This document shows, one piece after another, positions 8,465 through 17,055 of a DNA stretch of 64,000 nt. Under the pieces are notes generated by a model. It searched no databases. It was not told the origin of the DNA and saw only the letters and a program-made list of their open reading frames with translations. The stretch's first letter is position 1; the number at the start of each line of letters is the position of its first letter. A program made the translations under genes and the position numbers. The DNA is from JAJYTL01 sp046705265 (GTDB lineage Bacteria; Pseudomonadota; Alphaproteobacteria; Ferrovibrionales; Ferrovibrionaceae), in NCBI GenBank assembly GCA_046705265.1, contig JBJKQL010000136.1:13982-77981 (forward strand), read 5' to 3'.

Positions 8465-8851
8465 ATGAAGCTGCTTGATCGCCGCAGTATCTTGATCGCT
8501 TTGTTGTTGCCGGCCGGAATGGCGGCGGTCTCGTCTGCTATGGGCCGGCCGGCCGGGTCGCCCACCTATATCTACGGCACAGCCGATCTGCCGCTGATGC
8601 CGGGCCTGCGCGAGATTCCGCAAAACGCCGTTGTCTTCGACGAGCCAAGCGGTCTCGTCGTGGAGGCCGATGCGGTGGGTCGTGGCATGACGCCATCCGC
8701 GATCGCCGGCTTCTATCGTAAAACCCTGCCTGAGCTTGGCTGGCATGAGGCGCGACCGCTCGTCTTCACGCGAGGCGGTGAACGGCTGCAATTAACCATC
8801 GACCGCCGGCGTGGCGGAGCGATGGTGCATTTTGACCTCGTGCCAGGTTGA
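8465..8851 (+). CDS. Conserved exported protein of unknown function
   Basis: The gene encodes 128 residues. MKLLDRRSILIALLLPAGMAAVSS is a signal sequence with an Arg-Arg pair before the hydrophobic core, so export by Sec or Tat is possible. The mature part (residues ~30-128) contains PLMPGLREIPQNAVVFDEPSGLVVEA and a segment around MTPSAIAGFYRKTLPELGW, which resembles small alphaproteobacterial proteins that predict a compact alpha/beta domain. It lies 80 bases upstream of the enoyl-CoA hydratase in the same direction. I do not recognise a function. Confidence 0.7.
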   Translation: MKLLDRRSILIALLLPAGMAAVSSAMGRPAGSPTYIYGTADLPLMPGLREIPQNAVVFDEPSGLVVEADAVGRGMTPSAIAGFYRKTLPELGWHEARPLVFTRGGERLQLTIDRRRGGAMVHFDLVPG

Positions 8852-8931
8852 GCGTGGCATCGAAATGGCGCCGGCCGGATTCATTCATTTGTTGAACATC
8901 GTCCGTCAGCCGAAAATCCGAGGAACCTGCC

Positions 8932-9714
8932 ATGGTCGAAAGCTATCGATTTCTGATTACTGAAAAGAAGGGTGCCGTCGGGCTGATCCGGCTCAACCGG
9001 CCGGACGCGTTGAACGCCCTTTGCACCGATCTGATGAAGGAACTGACGCAAGCCGTTGATGATTTCGAGGCGGACGACGCCATCGGTTGTCTGGTCGTCA
9101 CCGGTTCGGACAAGGCATTTGCTGCCGGAGCGGATATCAAGGAAATGCAGTCCAAGACGTATATCGAAGTTTACGGCGAGGATTTCATTACCGCCAATTG
9201 GGAGTGCATCGCGCGATGCCGCAAGCCCGTGATCGCCGCGGTCGCCGGTTATGCGTTGGGCGGCGGCTGTGAACTCGCGATGATGTGCGATTTCATCCTT
9301 GCCGCCGATACCGCGAAATTCGGCCAGCCGGAAATCAACCTTGGCACATTACCCGGCGCTGGCGGCACGCAGCGGCTGACGCGCTTCGTCGGCAAGTCGA
9401 AGGCGATGGAAATGTGCCTGACTGGGCGAATGATGGACGCCGCCGAAGCGGAACGCGCCGGTCTCGTCAGCCGGGTGGTGCCAGGGGCACAGCTTCTCGA
9501 CGAAGCGCTAAAAGTTGCGGCCGGGATTGCTGCGAAGTCGCATCCTGTGCTCATGATGGCGAAGGAATCCGTCAATCGTGCCTATGAAACAACGCTCGCC
9601 GAAGGCGTTCGTTTTGAGCGTCGGCTGTTTCATTCCACTTTCGCGCTTGAGGACCGCAGCGAAGGTATGGCGGCCTTCATCGCCAAGCGCAAACCGAGCT
9701 TCCAGAACCGCTGA
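8932..9714 (+). CDS. Enoyl-CoA hydratase
   Basis: This 260-residue crotonase-family enzyme hydrates trans-2-enoyl-CoA in beta-oxidation. It has the oxyanion-hole segments AAGADIKEM and GYALGGGCELAMMCD. The catalytic glutamates lie in CELAMMCD and PEINLGTLPGAGGTQRLTR, as in classical ECH/FadB1-type hydratases. Length and C-terminus (EGMAAFIAKRKPSFQNR) are complete. The ATG at 8932 follows GAGGAACC. The gene sits directly before rpsT, as it often does near dnaA in alphaproteobacteria. The exact chain-length preference is not predictable. Confidence 0.92.
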   Translation: MVESYRFLITEKKGAVGLIRLNRPDALNALCTDLMKELTQAVDDFEADDAIGCLVVTGSDKAFAAGADIKEMQSKTYIEVYGEDFITANWECIARCRKPVIAAVAGYALGGGCELAMMCDFILAADTAKFGQPEINLGTLPGAGGTQRLTRFVGKSKAMEMCLTGRMMDAAEAERAGLVSRVVPGAQLLDEALKVAAGIAAKSHPVLMMAKESVNRAYETTLAEGVRFERRLFHSTFALEDRSEGMAAFIAKRKPSFQNR

Positions 9715-9732
9715 AAATCGCTGGGAAAGCCG

Positions 9733-9761
9733 TTGACGGGGGCTTGCGCCCTCGTTATAAC
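9733..9761 (+). promoter_or_regulatory. Sigma-70-type promoter of rpsT
   Basis: TTGACG at 9733-9738 and TATAAC at 9756-9761 are separated by exactly 17 bases, a near-consensus housekeeping promoter. It lies between the enoyl-CoA hydratase and the rpsT start at 9797, so the untranslated leader would be about 30 bases. This is one of the clearest housekeeping promoters in the window. Confidence 0.7.
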
Positions 9762-9796
9762 CCGGCATCCCTTTTGGCCTCGGAACTACGTCTGCC

Positions 9797-10081
9797 ATGC
9801 TTCGTCACGAATCAGCTAAGAAGCGCACGCGCCAGATCAAGAAACGGACGGTGGTCAACCGCGCCCGCGTTTCGCGCGTTCGCACCTTCGTCCGCAAGGT
9901 CGAACTGGCGATCGCGAGCGGCGACGCCGAGGCCGCACGCTCGGCTTTGCGTGCGGCGCAACCGGAAATCGATCGCGGCGTGAGCAAAGGGGTGGTGCCA
10001 AAGAACCGGGCCTCGCGCAAGCTCTCGCGCTTGTCGGCCCGCGTCAAAGCAATGGGCGGATCCGCTACGCCGGTCGCTTGA
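9797..10081 (+). CDS. rpsT: 30S ribosomal protein S20
   Basis: The 94-residue basic protein has the S20 pattern: the RHESAKKRTRQIKKRTVVNRARVSR helix, RTFVRKVELAI and the C-terminal GVVPKNRASRKLSRLSARVKAM. S20 binds 16S rRNA early in 30S assembly. It has its own near-consensus promoter, and its position upstream of dnaA is common in alphaproteobacteria. Confidence 0.95.
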   Translation: MLRHESAKKRTRQIKKRTVVNRARVSRVRTFVRKVELAIASGDAEAARSALRAAQPEIDRGVSKGVVPKNRASRKLSRLSARVKAMGGSATPVA

Positions 10082-10426
10082 CCAAGATCACAGCCCTAAG
10101 CGTCTGATCTGGTGCGGACGGCCGCGCCCTTGAGGTGCGGCGGGGCTGGTTTCCGCGCGCCACCGTCGCGGTAAATTAATTCTCACCGCGATCAAATTTT
10201 CGGATGACCCATTGCGATTCGGATTCTTCCTGTTGCACCGCCTCTGGCTCGAGGGTAGGCTTCTTGATCGTTGGTCCACACAGGGCCAAATTTCGCAAAC
10301 GCCCGTTTGATATTGTCGCTTCACGATTGTTGTCGCCAGCGGCGTCGCGTGTAGGGGACGCGACCTGCGAAGGCTGGCGGTCTTAATTTTCGGCAGGTCT
10401 GGCAGGCGAGATATCAGAGTGCTCTG
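10082..10426. other. Intergenic region after rpsT
   Basis: This 345-base stretch has AT-richer segments around 10170-10200 and 10300-10330. I see no recognisable gene. I looked for DnaA boxes (TTATNCACA) because dnaA is nearby and found only a poor resemblance (TGGTCCACA near 10274), so I do not call an origin here. Confidence 0.4.
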
Positions 10427-10603
10427 ATGGAAAAAATTGATTTCAGTCTGGGCGATCCATTTAACGAGGAACCAGTCAGCGGCCGGCCAATCAATGCCAG
10501 CCAGCAAGATGGTCGCAAACCGCGCGCTGTCGTATTGGAGCCTGGGGAAACGAAGAACTGTTCCTCCGGCGCATGTCGTAATGTGAGGGCGGCGATCATA
10601 TGA
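10427..10603 (+). CDS. Candidate 58-residue protein coupled to rhodanese
   Basis: I translated this small frame directly. It runs from ATG at 10427 to TGA at 10601-10603, with no internal stop. The product begins MEKIDFSLGDPFNEEP and ends with a Cys-containing segment (ETKNCSSGACRNVRAAII, cysteines at residues 45 and 50). The stop overlaps the ATG of the rhodanese gene as ATGA, a common sign of translational coupling. There is no strong ribosome-binding site. I do not recognise a family. The two cysteines next to a sulfurtransferase gene are suggestive only. Confidence 0.4.
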   Translation: MEKIDFSLGDPFNEEPVSGRPINASQQDGRKPRAVVLEPGETKNCSSGACRNVRAAII

Positions 10604-11043
10604 ACCCGCTGGAGGCCGGTGCGCCAGCGGGGTACGCTGGCGATATCCCCGTGCGCGAGGCCTGGACGCGACTGGCGGCAGACGAGCAGGCTGTGCTCGT
10701 CGACGTCCGGAGCGATGCGGAATGGACCTTCGTCGGTGTTCCCGATCTTTCCTCCCTTGGCAAGGCGGTCACCTTCGTGCCGTGGCAGATTTTTCCCGGC
10801 ATGCGGTTGAACGGTGATTTTTCGGCCATGCTGCAACGCAGCCTGCCGGAGAAGAGCACCCCGCTGCTTTTTTTATGCCGAAGCGGGGGGCGTTCACGGG
10901 CCGCGGCGCAAGCCATGGCGGCCTTGGGTTATACGAGTTGCTTTAATGTCGCCGGGGGGTTTGAGGGAGATGCCGACGACGAACGCCATCGCGGAGGGGT
11001 CAACGGTTGGAAGGCCGAGGGCCTGCCGTGGCGTCAGAGCTAG
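10600..11043 (+). CDS. Rhodanese-like sulfurtransferase domain protein
   Basis: The 147-residue single-domain rhodanese has VLVDVRSDAEWTFVG near residues 30-45 and the active-site loop LCRSGGRSRAAAQAM, whose Cys would carry the persulfide, near residue 95. A GFEGD...RGGVNGWKAEGLPW ending is typical of the family. It lies between rpsT and dnaA and may be coupled to the upstream 58-codon frame. The sulfur acceptor is unknown. Confidence 0.88.
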   Translation: MNPLEAGAPAGYAGDIPVREAWTRLAADEQAVLVDVRSDAEWTFVGVPDLSSLGKAVTFVPWQIFPGMRLNGDFSAMLQRSLPEKSTPLLFLCRSGGRSRAAAQAMAALGYTSCFNVAGGFEGDADDERHRGGVNGWKAEGLPWRQS

Positions 11044-11188
11044 GGCCCGGAGTTTGTCGGCCCTGAGAGGTAGGGGCTGAGATTATGGTGTTGCATTGCG
11101 GCAGCTTTGGCACGACCCGTGGACGGCCTCTGCGGGCGGTAGTGTAGAATAGGCCGAGGTGTCTGGGGTGACGACTGACGAGGGGGCA

Positions 11189-12598
11189 ATGACAAGCCAA
11201 GCCCATGATTCGTCTGGGGATTCGAATGCACAGTGGACGCGTATTCGCGCCCGCTTGCGCACTGAATATGGCGAAGCCGCGTTCAACAGTTGGCTGAAGC
11301 CTTTAGCATTGGCCGCAGTCGATGGTGACGTCGTCGTTATGACCGTGCCGACGCGGTTCATGCGTGATTGGGTAATGACCAACTATGCTGACCGCATACG
11401 CGACTTGTGGCGACATGAAAATCCGCATCTGCGTGGCGCGCGGATCCAGTTCCGCATTCTCGATAATGGCCTGAAGAAGCAAAGCGATGCGCGGCGCCTC
11501 GCTGATGATCACCGTGCCGCCCTGCTGGCTGAAGGCCCGACGGCGCAACTCGGCGAAGCCGGTGACCTTAATTTTGCGGGTTCACTCGATCGTCGCTTCA
11601 CCTTCGATAATTTTGTGGTCGGCAAGTCGAACGAACTGGCTCATGCCGCGGCGCGTAAGATCGCGGAGTCGAAGACCGTACCGTTCAATCCCCTTTACAT
11701 CTATGGGGGCGTCGGTCTCGGCAAGACGCATCTCATGCATGCGATCGCCTGGCACATCGGCAGTCGCGACCGAAATCGCCGGGTGATTTATCTCTCGGCC
11801 GAAAAATTCATGCACCAGTTTATCCGGGCGCTCCGTTTCAAGAACACGATGGCATTCAAGGATCAGTTCCGTTCGGTCGACGTACTGATGATTGACGATG
11901 TTCAGTTCATCGTCGGCAAGGAATCAACCCAGGAAGAATTCTTCCATACCTTCAACGCACTGGTGGATCAGAACCGGCAGATCGTGATATCGGGCGACCG
12001 CTCGCCTTCCGATCTTGAAGGCATGGAGGAACGGTTGCGTTCGCGGCTCGGCTGGGGCTTGGTTGCCGATATTCATCCATCTGACTATGAACTTCGGCTT
12101 GGGATTCTGCAGTCCAAGGCGCAAATAAACGGAGCCAAGGAAGTTCCCGAGCGTGTCTTGGAATTCCTTGCCCATCGCATCACGTCGAACGTGCGTGAGC
12201 TGGAAGGCGCGCTAAACCGCGTCCTCGCTTACTCCGATCTCGTCGGCCGGCCAATCTCGCTCGAAATGACGCAGGAGGTGCTTCAGGATCTCTTGCGCGC
12301 CAATGATCGGCGCATCACGATTGAGGAAATCCAGAAGCGGGTTGCCGAACATTACAATATCCGCTTCGCCGATATGTCCTCGGCGCGCCGTGCTCGCGCC
12401 GTGGCGCGGCCGCGTCAGGTCGCCATGTATCTCGCAAAGCAGCTCACATCGCGCAGCCTGCCAGAAATTGGCCGTAAGTTCGGCGGCCGCGATCACACCA
12501 CCGTGATGCACGCGGTTCGCAAGGTCGAAGAGTTGCGTGAAACGGATTCCATCTTCGCCGAGGACGTAGAGCTTCTCAAGCGAATGCTTGAAGGCTAA
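11189..12598 (+). CDS. dnaA: Chromosomal replication initiator DnaA
   Basis: The 469-residue protein has all four DnaA domains: an N-terminal interaction domain (WTRIRARLRTEYGEAAFNSWLKPL), a short linker, the AAA+ core with Walker A GGVGLGKTH and Walker B VLMIDDVQF, and the C-terminal DNA-binding domain with the signature GGRDHTTVMHAVRKVEEL. DnaA-ATP melts the origin to start replication. I chose the ATG at 11189, preceded by GAGGGGG; an upstream in-frame GTG at 11159 is a possible alternative. dnaA is convergent with metH. I found no cluster of DnaA boxes alongside it. Confidence 0.97.
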   Translation: MTSQAHDSSGDSNAQWTRIRARLRTEYGEAAFNSWLKPLALAAVDGDVVVMTVPTRFMRDWVMTNYADRIRDLWRHENPHLRGARIQFRILDNGLKKQSDARRLADDHRAALLAEGPTAQLGEAGDLNFAGSLDRRFTFDNFVVGKSNELAHAAARKIAESKTVPFNPLYIYGGVGLGKTHLMHAIAWHIGSRDRNRRVIYLSAEKFMHQFIRALRFKNTMAFKDQFRSVDVLMIDDVQFIVGKESTQEEFFHTFNALVDQNRQIVISGDRSPSDLEGMEERLRSRLGWGLVADIHPSDYELRLGILQSKAQINGAKEVPERVLEFLAHRITSNVRELEGALNRVLAYSDLVGRPISLEMTQEVLQDLLRANDRRITIEEIQKRVAEHYNIRFADMSSARRARAVARPRQVAMYLAKQLTSRSLPEIGRKFGGRDHTTVMHAVRKVEELRETDSIFAEDVELLKRMLEG

Positions 12599-12631
12599 CC
12601 GCGCGCGGGTTCGGCGTCTGGTTTTCAGGGC

Positions 12632-15600
12632 TCACATCGAGAAATAGCGGGCTGCTGGATGATGCACGACCAGGGCGGAGGTCGATTGTTCCGGCTCCAG
12701 CATGAACTCCTCTGATAAGGAGACGCCGATGCGCTCAGCGCCGAGGAGTTTCAGGAGCTTCGTCTGATCCTCGAGATTGGGGCAAGCAGGATAGCCGAAG
12801 GAATAACGCGAGCCGCGATAGCCCTGCTTGACCAGCGCCGCCATCTCGCGCGCGTCCTCATGGCCGAAGCCAAGCTCATCACGAATACGCTTGTGGACGT
12901 ATTCGGCCAGCGCCTCTGCCATCTCCACCGAAACGCCGTGAAGATAAAGATAGTCCTGATAACGGTTCTCTTGGAACCACATTTGCGCCATTTCCGTAGC
13001 GCGCGGGCCGACCGTGACCACTTGTAGCCCGATGACGTCACGCTCGTGCGCGCTCACGTCGCGAAAGAAATCGGTGATCGAGATGCCGCTGGGTTTGTTC
13101 TGCCGCGGCAGGGTGAAGCGGGCAAGCTCGGTCTTGCCGTCTTCCGCGAAGAGGATGAGATCGTTTCCTTCCGCGGCCGCGCGCCAATAGCCGTAAGCCG
13201 CCTTAGGCTCGAGGATCGTCTCGGCGAGGCAGGTATCAAGGATGCGCCTCAGTACCGGCCGCAATTCACGCTCGGCAAAGGCGCGAAACTCCTCGCGGCT
13301 CCGCCCCGCCTTGCGAAAGCCCCAATGAAACTGGAACAGCATGGTCTCGTTGAGGAAGGGAACAAGTGCGCGCGGGTCGATGCGTTCGATCAGCCGAGAG
13401 CCAAAGAACGGCGGTATCGGAACCGGAACCTTCGCTGTGATGTCTTCGCGCCGGAGCTTGAGTTCTTCGTAATCGAGCGGCCGTAACGCCGGCTCCGCGG
13501 TTGCAGCCACCGCGGGTTGGCCGAGGCGTTTCCGGCTGCGCGGCCCGACCGCTCGTTTTGCTGTCTGTTCGGCCGCGTAATCGACGAAGGCTCCTTCGGT
13601 TACTTTGTCCATCAGGTGAAGCCCGGCAAAGGCATCCTTGGCATAGGCAACAGGGCCGGTCGCGTACGTGTTCTGACAATCCTCCTCGACATAGCGGCGG
13701 GTCAGCGCCGCACCGCCGAGGATGACCGGAATCGAAAGGCCGAGGTTGCTCATTTCGGCTAGATTTTCCCGCATCACGACCGTCGACTTGACGAGCAGTC
13801 CCGACATGCCGACGGCATCCGCCCGGTGTTCGTCCACTGCCTTCAGGATCGAGGTCAAAGGTTGCTTGATGCCAAGATTGACGACCCGGTACCCGTTGTT
13901 GGTGAGAATGATGTCGACTAGGTTCTTGCCGATATCGTGTACGTCGCCCTTGACGGTAGCGAGCACTATGGTGCCTTTTTCCTTGCCCGCGATCTTTTCC
14001 ATATGGGGCTCAAGGTATGCGACCGCGGCCTTCATGGTTTCGGCCGATTGCAGCACGAAGGGGAGCTGCATCTTCCCGCTGCCGAAAAGCTCACCCACCA
14101 CCTTCATGCCGTCGAGCAAGTGGATGTTGATGATGTCGAGCGGGGGATAACGCCTCATCGCCTCGGCGAGATCGTCCTCGAGCCCTTGGCGGTCGCCGTC
14201 AATGATCCGTTGCTTGAGGCGTTCTTCCACAGTTTCGGGCTTGGTCTGCTTCTTTTTCAAGCCGCTGGTGCGATCCTCGAACAGCGCGATGAAGGCGGAA
14301 AGGGGGTCGTAACCGTTGGCGCGGCGATCGAAGATCAGGTCCTCTGCCGCCTTCACCTCCTCAGCGGGGATCTGATGCAAGGGGAGAATGCCGCCGGTAT
14401 GGACAATGGCACCAGTCAAGCCCCGCTTCAGCGCGTGATCGAGAAAAACCGAATTCAAGACGCGCCGTGCCGCCGCCTTCAGTCCAAAGGAAATATTGCT
14501 GAGGCCGAGAATGATCTGGCACTCCGGCATTTCACGCGAGAGTGACCCGATGCCTTCCAGCGTCCACAAGCCGAGCTTGCGGTCCTCGTCGTTTCCGGTG
14601 CAGATGGTAAAAGTCAGAGGGTCGAAGAGAAGATCCTCAGGCGGCAGCTTGTGGCGCTTGGTCGCGACGTCATAAAGCCGCCGTGCGATTGCGACTTTGC
14701 GCTCGACCTCTTTTGCCATGCCCGATTCATCGATGGTGAGGGCGATTACCGCGGCGCCGAATTTCCGCGCCAGATCGAGTCGCATGTCGGCGGGCGTCTC
14801 GCCATCCTCGAAGTTGATCGAGTTCAGGATCGGCTTGCCGCCGTAGAGTTTCATCGCGGCTTCGAGCACGGGGTATTCGGTCGAATCGAGCACCAAAGGC
14901 ACGCTGATCGTGCCACGCATCCGGCTCACCATCTCGCCCATCTCCGCGGCTTCGTTCCGGCCAACGAAGGCAGTGCAGACATCGATCGCATGGCTGCCAT
15001 CCGCCACCTGCTCGCGGCCGATGGCGACGCAGCCATCCCAGTCGGCGGCGGCTTGCAGCTCGCGGAAGCGGCGCGAGCCGTTGGCATTGCAGCGTTCGCC
15101 GATGGCGAGATAGGCATTCTCCTGGCGCAAGGGAACTTGCGTGTAAAGCGAAGCAATGGCGGGAACCCAATGCCCGCTGCGCTTCTTCGGCGTCGGGCGG
15201 ACTTGGCCCACATGTCGCAACATGGCGTCGAGTGCCGTGATGTGAAGGCTGGTCGTGCCGCAGCAGCCGCCGATCATGTTGACGCCGTCGTCGCGCACGA
15301 AGCGCTCCATCCATTTTGCCATTTGTTCTGGGGTCAACGGATAGCGGGTCTTGCCGTCGATGAGTTCCGGCAGTCCGGCATTGGGCTGAACGGTGATCGG
15401 TCCTTCCCAGTTTTCCGCGAGCCAATGAACATGCTCGGCCATCTCTTGAGGCCCAGTGGCGCAGTTCAAGCCCATCGCCGGCACGTCGAGCGCGCGGATC
15501 ACGGTGGCAGCGGCGGCGATCTCGGTGCCGACCAGGAGCGCGCCTGTGGTCTCGACCGTAACCTGGACGATGATCGGCACGTCTTCACGCCCAGCCTCGC

Positions 15601-16129
15601 GACGTGCGATGCGGGCAGCATTCACCGCAGCCTTGATTTGCAAGGGATCCTGGCAGGTTTCTATCAGAAAACCGTCGATGCCGCCGGCGAGAAGGCCGCG
15701 GCATTGCTCGGCGATCGCGGTCTCCAGCGTGTCGTAATCGATATGGCCGAGGCTCGGCAGCCGGGTGCCGGGGCCGACCGAGCCGAGGACGAAGCGCGGG
15801 CGACCATCCGTGAAGGCCTCGATCGCCTCGCGTGCGATCTCGCCTGCACGCTTGTTAAGGGCAAAGGCCTCGGCCGAGAGGCCAAACTCACCCAAGGTAA
15901 TTGGGCTGCCGCCGAAGCTGTTGGTCTCGATAACGTCGGCGCCCGCTTCGAGATAGCCCGTATGGATGTCGCGGATCAGATCGGGGCGCGAGCGATTCAA
16001 AATCTCGCTGCAATTCTCCTGGCCAAGATAGTCGCGTTCGACATCAAGGTCGGCGATCTGTAGCCGGCTGCCCATGGCGCCGTCGCAGAGAAGGACTTTG
16101 GTCTCAAGGTGCTCGATCAAGGTACTCAT
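12632..16129 (-). CDS. metH: Cobalamin-dependent methionine synthase
   Basis: The 1165-residue MetH is full length. The homocysteine module comes first, with zinc-binding cysteines in MNGG-like NMIGGCCGTTSLH near residue 290. Next are the methyl-THF (pterin) module (IGERCNANGSRRFRELQ), the cap, the B12-binding module (GDVHDIGKNL near residue 730, whose His ligates cobalt) and the C-terminal SAM-dependent reactivation domain (GYPACPNLEDQ). It transfers the methyl group from methyl-THF to homocysteine. It overlaps metF by four bases (ATGA) as the last gene of the ArsR-methyltransferase operon. Confidence 0.97.
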   Translation of the reverse strand: MSTLIEHLETKVLLCDGAMGSRLQIADLDVERDYLGQENCSEILNRSRPDLIRDIHTGYLEAGADVIETNSFGGSPITLGEFGLSAEAFALNKRAGEIAREAIEAFTDGRPRFVLGSVGPGTRLPSLGHIDYDTLETAIAEQCRGLLAGGIDGFLIETCQDPLQIKAAVNAARIARREAGREDVPIIVQVTVETTGALLVGTEIAAAATVIRALDVPAMGLNCATGPQEMAEHVHWLAENWEGPITVQPNAGLPELIDGKTRYPLTPEQMAKWMERFVRDDGVNMIGGCCGTTSLHITALDAMLRHVGQVRPTPKKRSGHWVPAIASLYTQVPLRQENAYLAIGERCNANGSRRFRELQAAADWDGCVAIGREQVADGSHAIDVCTAFVGRNEAAEMGEMVSRMRGTISVPLVLDSTEYPVLEAAMKLYGGKPILNSINFEDGETPADMRLDLARKFGAAVIALTIDESGMAKEVERKVAIARRLYDVATKRHKLPPEDLLFDPLTFTICTGNDEDRKLGLWTLEGIGSLSREMPECQIILGLSNISFGLKAAARRVLNSVFLDHALKRGLTGAIVHTGGILPLHQIPAEEVKAAEDLIFDRRANGYDPLSAFIALFEDRTSGLKKKQTKPETVEERLKQRIIDGDRQGLEDDLAEAMRRYPPLDIINIHLLDGMKVVGELFGSGKMQLPFVLQSAETMKAAVAYLEPHMEKIAGKEKGTIVLATVKGDVHDIGKNLVDIILTNNGYRVVNLGIKQPLTSILKAVDEHRADAVGMSGLLVKSTVVMRENLAEMSNLGLSIPVILGGAALTRRYVEEDCQNTYATGPVAYAKDAFAGLHLMDKVTEGAFVDYAAEQTAKRAVGPRSRKRLGQPAVAATAEPALRPLDYEELKLRREDITAKVPVPIPPFFGSRLIERIDPRALVPFLNETMLFQFHWGFRKAGRSREEFRAFAERELRPVLRRILDTCLAETILEPKAAYGYWRAAAEGNDLILFAEDGKTELARFTLPRQNKPSGISITDFFRDVSAHERDVIGLQVVTVGPRATEMAQMWFQENRYQDYLYLHGVSVEMAEALAEYVHKRIRDELGFGHEDAREMAALVKQGYRGSRYSFGYPACPNLEDQTKLLKLLGAERIGVSLSEEFMLEPEQSTSALVVHHPAARYFSM

Positions 16130-17055
16130 GATTTCCCCAATTTTCCCACGCTGTTGGCGCGACGGTCAGCGTCCGCGATGGAACGCATGGGGCGCAAACC
16201 AAGGACGTGGCAAATGGCGTAGGCAAGGTCGGCGCGGTTTAGCGTATAAAAGTGGAATTCCCGCACCCCTGCCGCCATCAATGCCTGACATTGTTCGGCG
16301 GCGACGGTCGCGGCGACCAGCTTGCGGGTCTCCGGGTCCCGGTCCAGGCCCTCGAAGAGATAGGCGAGGCGGGGCGGTACGGTGGCGCCGCAAAGGGAAC
16401 TGAACTTGAGAAGCTGGGCATAATTGGTCACAGGTAAAATTCCGGGCACAATCGGCACCGTGATACCGGTGGCGCGGACCCGCTCGACGAAGCGAAAATA
16501 GACTTCGGGCTCGAAGAAATATTGTGTAATCGCCCGTGTCGCCCCGGCATCGATCTTGCGCTTCAGGTTGTCGAGATCGGCTTTTGGAGATAGCGCCTCA
16601 GGATGGGTTTCGGGATACGCAGCGACGCTGATCTCGAAATTGGCAACTTGGCGCAGGCCCCGCACCAGATCGGCGGCGTAGGCGTAGCCCTGGGAGTGCG
16701 ATCGATAGGGCTGGTCGGCCGCATCGCCGCGGAGTGCCACGATATGGCGAATGCCGATCTGCCAGTAGCGGCGGGCGATCTCGTCCACTTCGGTGCGGCT
16801 TGCCTCGACGCAAGTAAGATGCGCGGCGGGTTCTAGATTGGTCTCTTTGCGAATACGAAGAAGGGTCGCGTGGGTGCGCTCGCGCGTCGAGCCGCCAGCG
16901 CCATAGGTGACCGAGACGAAGCGCGGGTTGAGTGGCTCCAGCCGTTCGATCGCCTGCCAGAGGCGGATTTCCATTTCCGGGGTTTTCGGTGGAAAGAATT
17001 CGAAAGAAACCTGGATTTCCGACCGTGCGCTCGAAGGCGAGGAAGAGGCGGTCAT
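16126..17055 (-). CDS. metF: Methylenetetrahydrofolate reductase
   Basis: The 309-residue FAD-dependent MetF reduces 5,10-methylene-THF to 5-methyl-THF, the methyl donor for MetH encoded next. Family segments include SFEFFPPKTPEME at the N-terminus, SVTYGAGGSTRERT, HIVALRGD and ITQYFFEPEVYFRFVERVRATGITVPIVPGILP. It overlaps both neighbours by four bases, so expression and translation of arsR-methyltransferase, metF and metH are coupled. Confidence 0.96.
   Translation of the reverse strand: MTASSSPSSARSEIQVSFEFFPPKTPEMEIRLWQAIERLEPLNPRFVSVTYGAGGSTRERTHATLLRIRKETNLEPAAHLTCVEASRTEVDEIARRYWQIGIRHIVALRGDAADQPYRSHSQGYAYAADLVRGLRQVANFEISVAAYPETHPEALSPKADLDNLKRKIDAGATRAITQYFFEPEVYFRFVERVRATGITVPIVPGILPVTNYAQLLKFSSLCGATVPPRLAYLFEGLDRDPETRKLVAATVAAEQCQALMAAGVREFHFYTLNRADLAYAICHVLGLRPMRSIADADRRANSVGKLGKS

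Noticed and set aside
10082..11188. oriC near dnaA
   Set aside because: No cluster of TTATNCACA boxes or AT-rich unwinding region was found; the nearest resemblance is poor.
14651..16063. 470-residue plus-strand open frame over metH
   Set aside because: It is antisense to the well-supported metH and lacks any domain.
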